Source: a virus. From it: a stretch of 49,093 bases of DNA. Position numbers and translations under genes: made by a program. The DNA lies in IMG/VR virus record IMGVR_UViG_3300032235_000849, positions 1 to 49,093 of that record; one strand, written 5' to 3'. The notes beneath the pieces were generated by a model. It was not told the DNA's origin and ran no database searches. It saw only the letters and a list, made by a program, of their open reading frames with translations. Shown piece by piece: positions 1 to 9,327 of this stretch. Numbering within the stretch: the stretch's first letter is position 1; every line of letters starts with the position of its first letter.

Positions 1-462
1 ACCACCAAAATATCCTGATGTGGAATTACCGGTTGCAGCAAGAAGATGGCGGGCAGCACTTAATGTAGCACCAGGAACTGTTGATCTTGTATCAGTTGAA
101 TAAGTGACCTTATCCATTGTTGAGAATGCGCCAGGAAAACCACCACCAAAGTATCCTGATGTGGAATTACCGGTTGCAGCAAGACCAAAACGAGGAGCAC
201 TTAATGTAGCACCAGGAACTGTTGATCTTGTATCAGTTGAATAAGTGACCTTATCCATTGTTGAGAATACGCCAGGAGCAGGATTAGTACCACCACCAAA
301 GTATCCTGCGGTTGAGTTTCCTGTTGCAGCAAGACCAAAACGAGGAGAACTTAAAAATGTACCAGGAACTGTTGTTCTTGTATCAGTTGAATAAATGACC
401 TTATCCATTGTTGATAGTGTACCGGGAGAAGGTGTAGAACCACCACCAAAGTAACCAGTGTT
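1..462 (-). repeat. Kelch-like repeat block C, partial (three full units seen)
   Basis: A third block opens with NTGYFGGG near 462. It holds three complete units and part of a fourth before the window ends. Confidence 0.75.
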
Positions 463-2451
463 ACCTTGAATTTCTTGAGGTGTTGTAGTGATGTCTTGTT
501 GGAGTAATGCGTTTCCTGTAGAACTTGATGCAGCAAGATTAGTACGGTCAGTACTTAATGTTGCTCCAGGAACTCTAGCAGTTGTATCAGATGCATAATT
601 GACCTTATCCATGGTATTAATAGCACCAGGAGTAGGAATAGAAACAACAGTACCACCACCAAAATATCCTGATGTGGAATTACCGGTTGCAGCAAGAAAA
701 TTACGAGCAACACTTAAAGCAGCAGTAGCAACTACTGCTGTGGTATCAGTTGAATAAGTGACCTTATCCATTGCATTAGTAATAGAATCACCACCAAAGT
801 ATCCTGCAGTGGAATTGCCGGTTGCAGCAGGACCAGTACGTGGAGTAATTAATGCTGCTCCAGGAACTGTTGATCTTGTATCAGTTGAATAAGTAACCTT
901 ATCCATTGTTGAGAATGAAGCTGCTCCATTAAAACCACCACCAAAGTATCCAGCAGTTGAGTTTCCTGTTGCAGCAAGAGAATAACGAGCAAGACTTAAT
1001 GCTGCAGTAGCAACTACTGCTGTGGTATCAGTTGAATAAGTGACCTTATCCATTGTTGATCTTGAACCAGGAGCACCACCACCACCAAAGTATCCTGCAT
1101 TTGAATCACCGGTTGCAGCAGGACCAAGACGAGAAAGACTTAAAAATGCAGTAGGAACTGTTGTTCTTGTATCATTTGAATAAGTGACCTTATCCATTGT
1201 TGATAATGTGGGAGCACCACTAGTACCACCACCAAAGTATCCAGCAGTTGAGTTTCCTGTTGCAGCAAGATCACGACGATTAGAACTTAAAAATGCACCA
1301 GGAACTGTTGTTCTTGTATCAGTTGAATAAGTGACCTTATCCATTGTTGATACTGCACTAATAACAGAACCACCACCACCAAAGTATCCAGTGTTAAATG
1401 AAGACTGTTGAGATATAAAATTACTTCCTCTAGTTAAGTTTGGTACTGGTATTGAAGGAAGTCCATTGGCACGAAGACTTGATGCAGCAAGACTAGAACG
1501 ATTAGAACTTAAAGATGCAGTAGGAACTGTTGTTCTTGTATCAGTAGAATAAGATACCTTATCCATTGTTGAATAATTTAATGGACCAGGAATACTATTG
1601 CCACCACCAAAGTATCCTGATGTGGAATTGCCGGTTGCAGCAAGATTATCACGACCAGTACTTAAAGCAGCATTAGGAACTGCTGCTGTGGTATCAGTTG
1701 AATAAGTGATCTTATCCATTGTTGATAGTGGACCAGGAAGACCACTACCGCCACCAAAGTATCCTGCAGTGGAATTGCCGGTTGCAGCAAGATCAGTGCG
1801 TGGAGCACTTAAAAATGCACCAGGAACTGTTGTTGATGTATCAGTGGAATAAGTGACCTTATACATTATTGTCATGTGAGCAGGAGTACCAGGGAAGGTA
1901 CCACCACCAAAGTATCCTGCGGTTGAATTGCCGGTTGCAGCAAGACCATTACGACCAGCACCTAATGTTGCTCCAGGAACTATTGCTGTGGTATCAGATG
2001 CATAAGTGACCTTATCTATTGTTGATACTGGACCAGGAAGACCACCACCAAAGTATCCTGCACTTGAATTACCTGTTGCAGTATGATCACTACGATTAGA
2101 ACTTAAAAATGCACCAGGAACTGTTGATCTTGTATCAGTTGAATAAGTAACCTTATCCATTGTTGATATTGGACCAGGAAAACCACCACCAAAGTATCCT
2201 GCACTTGAATTACCGGTTGCAGCAAGACTAGCACGATCAAGACTTAAAAATGCACCAGGAACTGCTGCTGTTGTATCTGATGAATAAGTGACCTTATCCA
2301 TTGTATTCACTGGACCAGGACCACCACCACCAAAGTAACCAGTATTTGGTACAGGATCGTTGATAAACACTTCCTCGGCAGTAACCCAATTGTTATCCGC
2401 AATTTCTAACAGTATTTCAGATAAAACAAAAGTCCCTCTAGTTTCAGCCAT
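1..2451 (-). CDS. Kelch-like repeat tail-fibre/adhesin protein (C-terminus cut by window edge)
   Basis: I translated this from the ATG at 2451. The frame stays open to base 1 at each point I checked, giving 817 codons with the C-terminus beyond the left edge. After about 45 N-terminal residues the protein is built of about 15 repeats of 45-55 residues. Each reads YFGGG, a short variable stretch, STMDKVTYSTDT, a VPGAxLSxxR segment, then LAATGNSxAG leading to the next YFGGG. The order of glycine doublet, Tyr, Arg and aromatic-GG resembles kelch beta-propeller blades. The repeats fall into blocks of six separated by non-repeat linkers that each end in NTGYFGGG. The start overlaps the stop of the oxygenase-like gene by 8 bases. 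A receptor-binding or fibre role is inferred from repeats and context; no catalytic motif was seen. Confidence 0.8.
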   Translation of the reverse strand, partial: MAETRGTFVLSEILLEIADNNWVTAEEVFINDPVPNTGYFGGGGPGPVNTMDKVTYSSDTTAAVPGAFLSLDRASLAATGNSSAGYFGGGFPGPISTMDKVTYSTDTRSTVPGAFLSSNRSDHTATGNSSAGYFGGGLPGPVSTIDKVTYASDTTAIVPGATLGAGRNGLAATGNSTAGYFGGGTFPGTPAHMTIMYKVTYSTDTSTTVPGAFLSAPRTDLAATGNSTAGYFGGGSGLPGPLSTMDKITYSTDTTAAVPNAALSTGRDNLAATGNSTSGYFGGGNSIPGPLNYSTMDKVSYSTDTRTTVPTASLSSNRSSLAASSLRANGLPSIPVPNLTRGSNFISQQSSFNTGYFGGGGSVISAVSTMDKVTYSTDTRTTVPGAFLSSNRRDLAATGNSTAGYFGGGTSGAPTLSTMDKVTYSNDTRTTVPTAFLSLSRLGPAATGDSNAGYFGGGGAPGSRSTMDKVTYSTDTTAVVATAALSLARYSLAATGNSTAGYFGGGFNGAASFSTMDKVTYSTDTRSTVPGAALITPRTGPAATGNSTAGYFGGDSITNAMDKVTYSTDTTAVVATAALSVARNFLAATGNSTSGYFGGGTVVSIPTPGAINTMDKVNYASDTTARVPGATLSTDRTNLAASSSTGNALLQQDITTTPQEIQGNTGYFGGGSTPSPGTLSTMDKVIYSTDTRTTVPGTFLSSPRFGLAATGNSTAGYFGGGTNPAPGVFSTMDKVTYSTDTRSTVPGATLSAPRFGLAATGNSTSGYFGGGFPGAFSTMDKVTYSTDTRSTVPGATLSAARHLLAATGNSTSGYFGG
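529..1395 (-). repeat. Kelch-like repeat block B, six units
   Basis: A second run of exactly six units has the same layout as block A, from NTGYFGGG near 1395 to LAASSS near 529. A shorter linker of about 20 residues follows. Several units are nearly identical in DNA, so recombination between them is plausible. Confidence 0.8.
1483..2346 (-). repeat. Kelch-like repeat block A, six units
   Basis: Six consecutive units of about 140-155 bases encode the FGGG / TMDKVTYSTDT / LSxxR / LAATGNS motif. The block opens with NTGYFGGG near 2346. It closes with an LAASS variant near 1483, followed by a linker of about 30 residues without the motif. Confidence 0.8.
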
Positions 2452-2950
2452 TTTTTATGATTATTTTCTGAAAAAGCATAGAGTTATTTAGATTATTTTT
2501 ATAAGAGTGCCATAAGTCACTTCTAAATAACACCATTCGATTATACTTTGCAACAATATTTCCATATTCTTTCCATAAACTCAAATCAGAATTAAAAACT
2601 TCTAAAATATTGTTTTCATTTATTTGATATTTATTCATTTCTTCTGAAGTTGGAAATGCTTCTAGTCCTGTTGTAAGATGAGAATAAAATTTAATTCCAG
2701 TCTCTCCAAATGATTGCATTGGCAATGTCAGATAAATGACTGCAATCCAATCAGATCCAAGATGTGCTACAACACCAGAATCGCCACCAACTTCATTGGT
2801 CGTTGAAATAATTTCAATAGGATTACCGATGACTTCTGCAATTTTACTCACAGTTTCATCGGTAATTACACATTGATTCTCAAAAAAACCTTTATGATAT
2901 TGGTGTGGAATATCATAAAGGTTATCAACTATAACAATATGTTCTCTCAT
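2444..2950 (-). CDS. 2OG-Fe(II) oxygenase-like protein (DUF6445-type)
   Basis: This 168-residue protein has the layout of small phage and bacterial 2-oxoglutarate/Fe(II) oxygenase-like proteins of the DUF6445 kind. There is a His-x3-Asp candidate metal pair in AHLGSDW (His63, Asp67), then a beta-strand segment IAVIYLTLP and a GETGIKFYSH block. A distal NRMVLFRSDLWHSY segment supplies His148 and Arg143. The proximal pair is His-x3-Asp rather than the classical His-x-Asp, so catalysis is not certain. The gene overlaps the upstream 283-codon gene by 4 bases and the downstream kelch-like gene by 8, so all three are probably co-translated. Substrate is unknown; the neighbouring fibre proteins are candidates by position only. 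Confidence 0.7.
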   Translation of the reverse strand: MREHIVIVDNLYDIPHQYHKGFFENQCVITDETVSKIAEVIGNPIEIISTTNEVGGDSGVVAHLGSDWIAVIYLTLPMQSFGETGIKFYSHLTTGLEAFPTSEEMNKYQINENNILEVFNSDLSLWKEYGNIVAKYNRMVLFRSDLWHSYKNNLNNSMLFQKIIIKNG

Positions 2951-3798
2951 CCTTGAGCATTATTACCTTCGATTTGCTTCTGTTCTGCTGCAGGTTTGAT
3001 TGCTGCACCATAACCTAGATCAGTACCAGTAATCTTCTCATAACCTCTCATTACTTTACTTTGGAGATCATTAATAAACTCAAGTCTTCCTCTTGGATCC
3101 AGAAGTTTATCCATAGGCAAATAACCTTCTTTGAATTGATTTCTAGAGTCAACCATTGAAGGAGCAGAAGCACGACGCATTGCCTGAAGGTTAGCACCAG
3201 AAATACCAGTTTGTGCTGCCATCAGGTCATCAAGTGCCTGTTCTGCAAGACGAGTATCCCAATACTCTTGATTCTCTTCTAGGAATTGCTCTCTTGTAGG
3301 AGGAGTGCCTCCATTTTGTTGAACCAGTTTATCAAGCATCTTATCAAGATGCTGAAGTTGATACAGACGATCACGAATTTCAAGTTCAGAACCCCTCAGA
3401 TAATGGGTCATTTCCAGTTCTTCAAGATCATACCAGCAGAGTTTTTTACCTCCACCTGGACCACCAGTTTCCCACATAATGGGTTGAGATTTATCTTTTC
3501 CATTCCACTTATATTCAAACTCACGAACTCTCTCTTTCATTTCAATGAGTTTACCCATATATCCGCCTGCCATAATACGACGTTCTTTGAGAATATGCTC
3601 AAAAGATACGGAGATATTGTGAGTGTTTAGTCCAATAAATTTTTCGATTTGGAAGTTAGTTCTTCCTTGAGCCATTTCTTTATCGCTTTCTTCCCAAGCA
3701 AAAATATTATTCGACGCTTGCTTTAGGAAATCATCGTCAAAGACTGATTCTTGTGCAGTGGTTAGAGTATAAGTCAGTGCTGTGCTTTCTTCAGACAT
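2947..3798 (-). CDS. Conserved hypothetical phage protein, possibly virion-associated
   Basis: The product is 283 residues and soluble-looking, with no signal peptide or membrane segment. Residues ~55-195 are rich in charged helical sequence. The C-terminal ~50 residues contain LLDPRGRLEFINDLQSKV and an Ala/Gln-rich end. I do not recognise a catalytic motif. It lies at the head of the group containing the oxygenase-like and kelch-like genes, with a 4-base overlap to the former. The ~50-base gap upstream holds only AT-rich sequence with a weak TTGATA-like element. A structural or assembly role for the fibre region is a guess from context. Confidence 0.55.
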   Translation of the reverse strand: MSEESTALTYTLTTAQESVFDDDFLKQASNNIFAWEESDKEMAQGRTNFQIEKFIGLNTHNISVSFEHILKERRIMAGGYMGKLIEMKERVREFEYKWNGKDKSQPIMWETGGPGGGKKLCWYDLEELEMTHYLRGSELEIRDRLYQLQHLDKMLDKLVQQNGGTPPTREQFLEENQEYWDTRLAEQALDDLMAAQTGISGANLQAMRRASAPSMVDSRNQFKEGYLPMDKLLDPRGRLEFINDLQSKVMRGYEKITGTDLGYGAAIKPAAEQKQIEGNNAQG

Positions 3799-3848
3799 AA
3801 TTTTTTCAATTCATGAAAAATGTGTACTACTATATATGTGTGTTCTTA

Positions 3849-6374
3849 TCAAACCGAACTTTGTGCTAGAAGTTCTGTTGCAACTTTTTTACCCCACTTT
3901 TTCTCAAAATGCTTACGGTAATTTTTTTCTCTAGTTAAAGTTTTTTCTTTTTTCTCACCACTTCTCCAAGTTGATTTCCCAGAGAAATGAATGAGATAAG
4001 AATTATAATTCAGATCTACATCATATCCAAGTTGATGAACTCTCAAACGATAATCAACATCTTCTCCACCATTCTCAAAGTTTTCATCTAAAAATCCAGC
4101 AGTTGATAAGATTTCGTGAGGAATATAGAAGCAGTAGAAACCAATGATTGATTTATTGATTTGTTCTGGTTGTACATTGAGTGTCTTAACAAACTCATTC
4201 AACTCATTTTCTTTTCCTTCAATGTTTTCAAGATCCATTACTGGTTCTATTTTAAGATTTCCATAATCACCAATCAGTTTTTGATTACACAGTGGAACTA
4301 AAACTGTATTTCTAGTATTGAAATCTTGATTCCAATTTTCTGTAAAAACAACGTCATTACTCAAACCAAAGAAGTCTACTTCATCAACTAGAGCAAGTTT
4401 CATTACAAAGTTCATATTAGATGCAAATGTTTTTGGAGTATTATTTGCAATCAGAGTAATGTGCTCTCGATAATTTGTCAGAGAATACTGCCCATCATTA
4501 TCAATCAAGAAAAACTTATCCTTTTCTCCCAATTCAGTATTCTGAAAGAAAGATTTAAGTGCAAGATCAGTATATTTTTCAGTGCTCTTTGTACTTGTCA
4601 TACAATAATACACTGGTCTCTTTTCAGTTTTATGATTTTGGACTGTATCAACTAGATTTTTCCATTGCCCTGCAATTTTCTTCCAATCATACTTTTCTGT
4701 TACATAATCTGAAATCAATTTAGAGACTTCCTGATAAAACTTTGGTTCTTTATCATAATAATCCAGTGCTAAACAACAAGCATCGGCAAACTGACGAATA
4801 AAATTATCAGTCACTTTCCAACCTTTTGATGTATTCTCACCTTCAATTGGAACAATCGTTGCATTTTTTTCTCCCGCAACTTCCGAAAGTGCTCCAATGT
4901 CTGTGATAATTGGATATGCACCACACTTCATTGCTTCGATCATCGAAACGCCAAAGGTTTCTTCCCAGATATTTGGATGAATAAAAAATGCTGATTCCTG
5001 ATAATGCTTTACCAACTCTTCACGATCAATCGCAGATGAATATTCAACATTAGGAAGAGTCTTCAGATACTCATAAAGTTCAATAAACTGATCATTCGAT
5101 GGTCCATAAAGAGACATTGAAGAGAAGATCTTGAACTTCACATCTTTGTGAACGTGAGAAATTAGAGGAATCACTTTAGATAACACTTCAAGACCTTTAT
5201 AAGGAATTGAAGTAAAGATCATTGTCTTTGTTTTTTGATTTGAGTATTGGAACATTTCAGCAACTCCATTTGGAATCACTGAAATTTTATGTTCAGGAAC
5301 GTTCAAAAATTTTACAAGTTGATCTTTGTTCCACTGTGAAGGCGAAACAATATGATTCACAGTATTATGATCAAAGTTTACAAAGACTGGTTGATCATAA
5401 GCGTGGTGTGCCCATAAAATCTTATATTGATGATTTGATTTTTTAATTTCTTCAGGTAAATGAGAAACAAAAACATTTTCTGGGAATGTATAATGTTCTT
5501 GCAAATACAAATAAGACGTTTCAGTTGCTCCAGACCCATTTTGCATAGTTTGATTCATTTCATAAAATTGTTTGGGGAATATATTTGTAATTAAGATGCG
5601 AAGATCTTCTGGAAAATTATAAAAATTATAATCTATAAAATCCTTTCCTCTTTGAAGAAGATCTTTTTTGTTTTGAATGGCATCTAAAATATTTTGATCA
5701 TTTTTATACCGATCTTTATTGTACTCCTGATGAGCAAAAGAATTCAGTTTATTTTTAATTCTTTCTACATCTCCAAAATATGAGAAATGCCACCCACCAT
5801 TATCAATCGGAAAGAGAACAAACCTTTGATTACGTAAATGATCACATCCTTTTTCTTGTGCAGTTTTTATTGTTGAAAAAACTGTACCTGCCCAATTGTT
5901 ATCAGAGTAAGTTGCGAAATTATAATAGAACATTTCACACTTTGCAACACAACAAAATGTATCATCTAGGTCACAATTTTTAAAAGTTTCAACAACTTTT
6001 TTGTTTGGAATTTCATCTACATCACTTACCATAAAAAGATCATAGGGTGAAAATTGAGAAAGATTGTAAGTAATTAAATCTCTTTGTTCTCGTTCAAGTT
6101 TCCAATTTCCATTCTGAAAATCACATTCAGTTACATTTTCTGGAAGTGAAATTTGACTTAGATTTGGTTCATATTTTAAACGAATAATTTTGGGTTTAAT
6201 ATTCTCTGGAATATTATTCCAAACTTCATCAAGATAATAAGGTTTTGGTTTTCCCGAATGAGTATAATTAGATTCAGAAATAATAAAATGATCTACAACA
6301 TCATTCAAGTAATTTAAACGGAATTTGAGCATATCAAACTCATTAAAAAATGTAAAACTATCAATAACTTTCAT
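3849..6374 (-). CDS. Three-domain glycosyltransferase fusion (GT17-GT4-GT2-like)
   Basis: An 841-residue protein carrying three glycosyltransferase modules in series. Residues ~1-275 resemble family GT17: the N-terminal IDSFTFFNEFDMLKFRL stretch, the FIISESNYTHSGKPK stretch, and a metal-binding VSDVDEIP at 117-123. Residues ~315-585 are a GT-B, GT4-like domain with the Glu-x7-Glu signature in EETFGVSMIEAM (Glu472, Glu480) and nucleotide-site sequence TDIGALSEVAGE. Residues ~588-841 are GT-A, GT2-like, with IDND near 624-627 and a C-terminal GGEDVDYRLR block followed by a conserved His (LIHFSG). It starts 4 bases after the stop of the next glycosyltransferase gene, so they form one unit. Sugar donors and acceptor cannot be read from sequence. 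Likely targets are virion fibre proteins or host surface glycans. Confidence 0.85.
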   Translation of the reverse strand: MKVIDSFTFFNEFDMLKFRLNYLNDVVDHFIISESNYTHSGKPKPYYLDEVWNNIPENIKPKIIRLKYEPNLSQISLPENVTECDFQNGNWKLEREQRDLITYNLSQFSPYDLFMVSDVDEIPNKKVVETFKNCDLDDTFCCVAKCEMFYYNFATYSDNNWAGTVFSTIKTAQEKGCDHLRNQRFVLFPIDNGGWHFSYFGDVERIKNKLNSFAHQEYNKDRYKNDQNILDAIQNKKDLLQRGKDFIDYNFYNFPEDLRILITNIFPKQFYEMNQTMQNGSGATETSYLYLQEHYTFPENVFVSHLPEEIKKSNHQYKILWAHHAYDQPVFVNFDHNTVNHIVSPSQWNKDQLVKFLNVPEHKISVIPNGVAEMFQYSNQKTKTMIFTSIPYKGLEVLSKVIPLISHVHKDVKFKIFSSMSLYGPSNDQFIELYEYLKTLPNVEYSSAIDREELVKHYQESAFFIHPNIWEETFGVSMIEAMKCGAYPIITDIGALSEVAGEKNATIVPIEGENTSKGWKVTDNFIRQFADACCLALDYYDKEPKFYQEVSKLISDYVTEKYDWKKIAGQWKNLVDTVQNHKTEKRPVYYCMTSTKSTEKYTDLALKSFFQNTELGEKDKFFLIDNDGQYSLTNYREHITLIANNTPKTFASNMNFVMKLALVDEVDFFGLSNDVVFTENWNQDFNTRNTVLVPLCNQKLIGDYGNLKIEPVMDLENIEGKENELNEFVKTLNVQPEQINKSIIGFYCFYIPHEILSTAGFLDENFENGGEDVDYRLRVHQLGYDVDLNYNSYLIHFSGKSTWRSGEKKEKTLTREKNYRKHFEKKWGKKVATELLAQSSV

Positions 6375-6378
6375 AAAA

Positions 6379-7032
6379 TTACCCTTGATAAATGTGATAA
6401 CCCGTGTGACTAAGTTTAATTGTTGGATCTAACCAAATATTATAACCAACTTGTTGTGCTCTATGAAAGAAACTTTTGTCTTCAGACATAAACCCATTTT
6501 GAGTCTGATGTTCTGCAAAGTAATGGTATGAATTATTCAACTCTGCAGAAGTGTGTGGAGTATCTGAATGATAATCCGAAGGAATGTATTTGAGTCCTGG
6601 ATTTTGTTTTGCAATATCAAGAAACACTTGACGATGAATTAAAACAAAACCCATTCCATTTCCATTAATTCTCACCAGATCTCCGTATCTTTGTTCTGGT
6701 TGAACAATATCGACACAGTATCGTTCTGGAATAATCTTCATTGGATAAGCACCAGAAACAATAGGAACTTGATGTGCCAGCAATTTTAGCACATCTTCTG
6801 GATTAAATCCAATATCACTATCCAAAAAGAACAGGTAGTCGTGTTCTGTATTGTTAATGAAAAAATTAGCAATCTTGGATCTTGCTTGAGTAATCAAAGA
6901 AGAATTCGTCAGAGTTAATAGTCCGTGAGGAATATCATTTCTGACAAATGCTTTACCAAGATTAAACAGTCCAAGAGTGGTTTTTTCACTCACGATTCCT
7001 CCCATACAGGGAAGACCAATCATTATACTCAT
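6379..7032 (-). CDS. GT-A fold glycosyltransferase (GT2-like)
   Basis: This 217-residue enzyme-like protein has a complete small GT-A pattern. The N-terminal IMIGLPCMGG strand comes first, then the DxD motif in FFLDSDIGF (Asp71, Asp73) for metal and nucleotide-sugar binding. Near the C-terminus is MSEDKSFFHRAQQVGYNIWLD, whose acidic residues fit the catalytic base position, and then HTGYH. There is no membrane anchor, so it should be cytoplasmic. The ATG at 7032 is followed by a second in-frame ATG at codon 4. It pairs with the three-domain glycosyltransferase immediately downstream. The 30-base gap upstream is AT-rich with TATAAT-like strings on the minus strand but no good -35 box. Confidence 0.8.
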   Translation of the reverse strand: MSIMIGLPCMGGIVSEKTTLGLFNLGKAFVRNDIPHGLLTLTNSSLITQARSKIANFFINNTEHDYLFFLDSDIGFNPEDVLKLLAHQVPIVSGAYPMKIIPERYCVDIVQPEQRYGDLVRINGNGMGFVLIHRQVFLDIAKQNPGLKYIPSDYHSDTPHTSAELNNSYHYFAEHQTQNGFMSEDKSFFHRAQQVGYNIWLDPTIKLSHTGYHIYQG

Positions 7033-7062
7033 ATCAGTTTTTTAATAATTATAGCACGAAAA

Positions 7063-7881
7063 TTATACAGTCTTTACTTTTCCAGAAATCTGCACATCAA
7101 TTGCAGAAAGTTGATCAACTTTAACCTTAAGAACATCATTTACGTTTAATCTCTTCGGAGTTTCTAGAAGTTCTATACTAGCATACTTTGGAACTATTAG
7201 ATCCTCTATAAGACTTCTGGTTGTAACACCACTAGTAACAGTAACTGTGACAGGATATCCACCAAGATCAGTGGTATTTGTTAGACGAATGGATTGAAGA
7301 ATTGAAGGATTAGTTGTTGCGGTATAGATTCCAACGTCAGCAGTTGTAGTAATGCCACTAGCAGGACCAAATCCCAATCCAAAATAATCTGTTGAAATTT
7401 TTTCTTCATATGTGATATAAACCTGAACAGCATTATTGACACCAACGCGATCATAATCGGTTGATCTCATTACAATCCTGTCAGAGGGATTCAAAATTTG
7501 TGGTTGCTGTAAGAGTTCTACTGCCATTCCTGTTGGAATTGGGATGTTATAAGCAAAGTAACTTCTTTCTCCAGCATTAAAATCGAATGCACCAATGACA
7601 TTCATTTCAGTATTTAATCCAACGTTTGCAGCGTGAATTGAATGGACGACATATTCTCTACCTGCTGTTGAGGGAAGTGTAAGAACCGTTGTTCCAATTC
7701 CAGTTAATGTTGCAGATAACGCACTGGTAATGCCCGTATTGAATGCTCCACCATCACCGATACCAGTTAATTTACTACCATCACCATAAAATGTAGTAGT
7801 AGCAGTTTGTCCTACACCAACAACATTGATAACATTTCTACTGTTATCAATTACATTAGTCCCTGAAATCTGAATTGCCAT
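7063..7881 (-). CDS. Tail-fibre-like virion protein
   Basis: A 272-residue Gly/Thr/Val-rich protein predicted to be mostly beta. It opens with MAIQISGTNVIDNSRN and an FYGDGSKLTGI motif, which recur at the N-termini or in shaft segments of cyanophage fibre proteins. The middle and end consist of two beta-sandwich-like stretches (LLQQPQILNPSDRIVMRS and LLETPKRLNVNDVLKVK) that look like an internal duplication. There is no S74 chaperone domain. A good late promoter candidate lies 31 bases upstream. A structural role in the distal tail is inferred from composition and neighbours. Confidence 0.65.
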   Translation of the reverse strand: MAIQISGTNVIDNSRNVINVVGVGQTATTTFYGDGSKLTGIGDGGAFNTGITSALSATLTGIGTTVLTLPSTAGREYVVHSIHAANVGLNTEMNVIGAFDFNAGERSYFAYNIPIPTGMAVELLQQPQILNPSDRIVMRSTDYDRVGVNNAVQVYITYEEKISTDYFGLGFGPASGITTTADVGIYTATTNPSILQSIRLTNTTDLGGYPVTVTVTSGVTTRSLIEDLIVPKYASIELLETPKRLNVNDVLKVKVDQLSAIDVQISGKVKTV

Positions 7882-7911
7882 CGTCGTTTTTACACTCGGC
7901 TATGCTTTTTC

Positions 7912-7919
7912 TATTTATG
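7912..7919 (-). promoter_or_regulatory. T4-type late promoter, CATAAATA
   Basis: The minus-strand octamer CATAAATA matches the NATAAATA late motif described for T4-like cyanophages. It ends 30 bases before the ATG at 7881, the same spacing as other late promoters here. It lies in the last codons and stop region of the preceding fibre gene. Confidence 0.65.
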
Positions 7920-9309
7920 AAACCTTCTTCTTAAGTTCCTCAACCTCTGCAGAAAGTTCTTTCACTGCTTGAATCAATACCCCAACAAGACCATTATAGT
8001 TTACAGATTTATTCTCTTTAGTTGTAACAAGATCAGGAAGAATTTCTTCAAGTTCTTGTGCAATCACACCATATGACTTCTTACCATTATTCTTCCAATC
8101 AAAAGAAACTCCTCTTAAAGAATTTACAAGTTCTAATGAATTGTTAATTGTATTAACATTTGTTTTAAGATCTAGATCACTAGTTGAGTTAAAATCTGCT
8201 GCAGTAACAGTAAATGATGCATTTAAATATGAAGCATTAATGGTTCCTGCATCAAAATCTCCAGAAGGATTTCTGACGACTACCGTGTCTGCAGTATTTG
8301 CTGTTGTTGCTGCAATTGAAACTGTTCTCGCAGTTGAACCATTATAAGAACCAGTTGATGTTAAATAAGAACCAAATGAAAGAGAATTTAGAGTGTTTCC
8401 AAGAGAAATACCAGAAATTGTAGATGCTGCTAATTTAGATATTGCAATTGCAGCAGAGGTATTGATATCTTCATTAACAATTGTTCCATTTAATATATTT
8501 CCCGTAGTAATAATACCAACACTTCCCGTGGTAAGAAGAGTGCCAGTTTCTGAAGGCAAAGTTAATGTCCCCGATGCTGCTGCAGAAGCGCGAAGATTAA
8601 CTGTTCCAGAAGAACTACCGCTAAAATTAGCGCCGCCACTTCCAACTGTTGGAGTTGTGAGAGTTTTATTTGTAAGAGTTTGAGTATCTATGGTTCCTAT
8701 AATCTCGCCAGTAGGAGGAACTTTACCCCTTAAAAATGATGCATTGAGGTTTGTAACTTGTGTGTCCGACTGAACAACGAATGGTGCAGTTCCTGAAGTA
8801 ACTGTTGATATTAACCTATTTGCAGAAACGTTTCCATTTACGGTTAGTTTTTCAGCGATACCAGTTGAAACTCCTATTCCAACATTACCTAAACGATATA
8901 CTGTATTACCAATACCTGAAGCACCAGTATAAGACCAAGTTGAAAACTCTGGATTAATTATTAAATCATCATTAATATAAAAGGCGGATGCAGTAATAAT
9001 ACCACTAGTATTAAGACTACTTGTCGATACAATTCCTGAAGCAATCGTGGATATACCAGAAACCAATGCATAATTTGCAATTGTAGCATTAGTTGCGGTT
9101 CCTATGAATCCACCATAGAAATTAGATGCCGTTACAACACCCGAAATATTGACATTACCAACTACAGAAAGTTTTGACGTAGCATTTGTAGTTCCAATTC
9201 CAATATTAGGAGTTCCATTCGTTGCAATTCCAATATTCTTTGTCCCATCATCAATATAAAGAAAAGATCCAAACTGGGAAAGTTCTCTATTTCTTGTTAC
9301 TGCAGACAT
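7915..9309 (-). CDS. Tail fibre with C-terminal S74 intramolecular chaperone
   Basis: A 464-residue fibre. The N-terminal half has short beta-rich repeats typical of phage fibre shafts (IGIGTTNATSKLSVVGNV, GVVTASNFYGG). Around residues 180-200 is a TNLNASFLRG motif, a form of the NLNADxLDG fibre repeat. The last ~100 residues form a peptidase S74 domain: STSDLDLKTNV with the Ser-Asp pair expected for self-cleavage, [15 protein letters not shown], and a terminal coiled coil ELSAEVEELKKK. Such domains trimerise the fibre and are then usually cleaved off. It sits between the collagen-like S74 fibre upstream and the 272-residue protein downstream. Confidence 0.85.
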   Translation of the reverse strand: MSAVTRNRELSQFGSFLYIDDGTKNIGIATNGTPNIGIGTTNATSKLSVVGNVNISGVVTASNFYGGFIGTATNATIANYALVSGISTIASGIVSTSSLNTSGIITASAFYINDDLIINPEFSTWSYTGASGIGNTVYRLGNVGIGVSTGIAEKLTVNGNVSANRLISTVTSGTAPFVVQSDTQVTNLNASFLRGKVPPTGEIIGTIDTQTLTNKTLTTPTVGSGGANFSGSSSGTVNLRASAAASGTLTLPSETGTLLTTGSVGIITTGNILNGTIVNEDINTSAAIAISKLAASTISGISLGNTLNSLSFGSYLTSTGSYNGSTARTVSIAATTANTADTVVVRNPSGDFDAGTINASYLNASFTVTAADFNSTSDLDLKTNVNTINNSLELVNSLRGVSFDWKNNGKKSYGVIAQELEEILPDLVTTKENKSVNYNGLVGVLIQAVKELSAEVEELKKKVS

Positions 9310-9327
9310 TGGATACTCCTTATATTT

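Noticed and set aside
1-2340. Regular ~140-base repeats that look at first like a CRISPR or satellite array
   Set aside because: The repeats are in frame, longer and more variable than CRISPR repeats, and encode a continuous protein.
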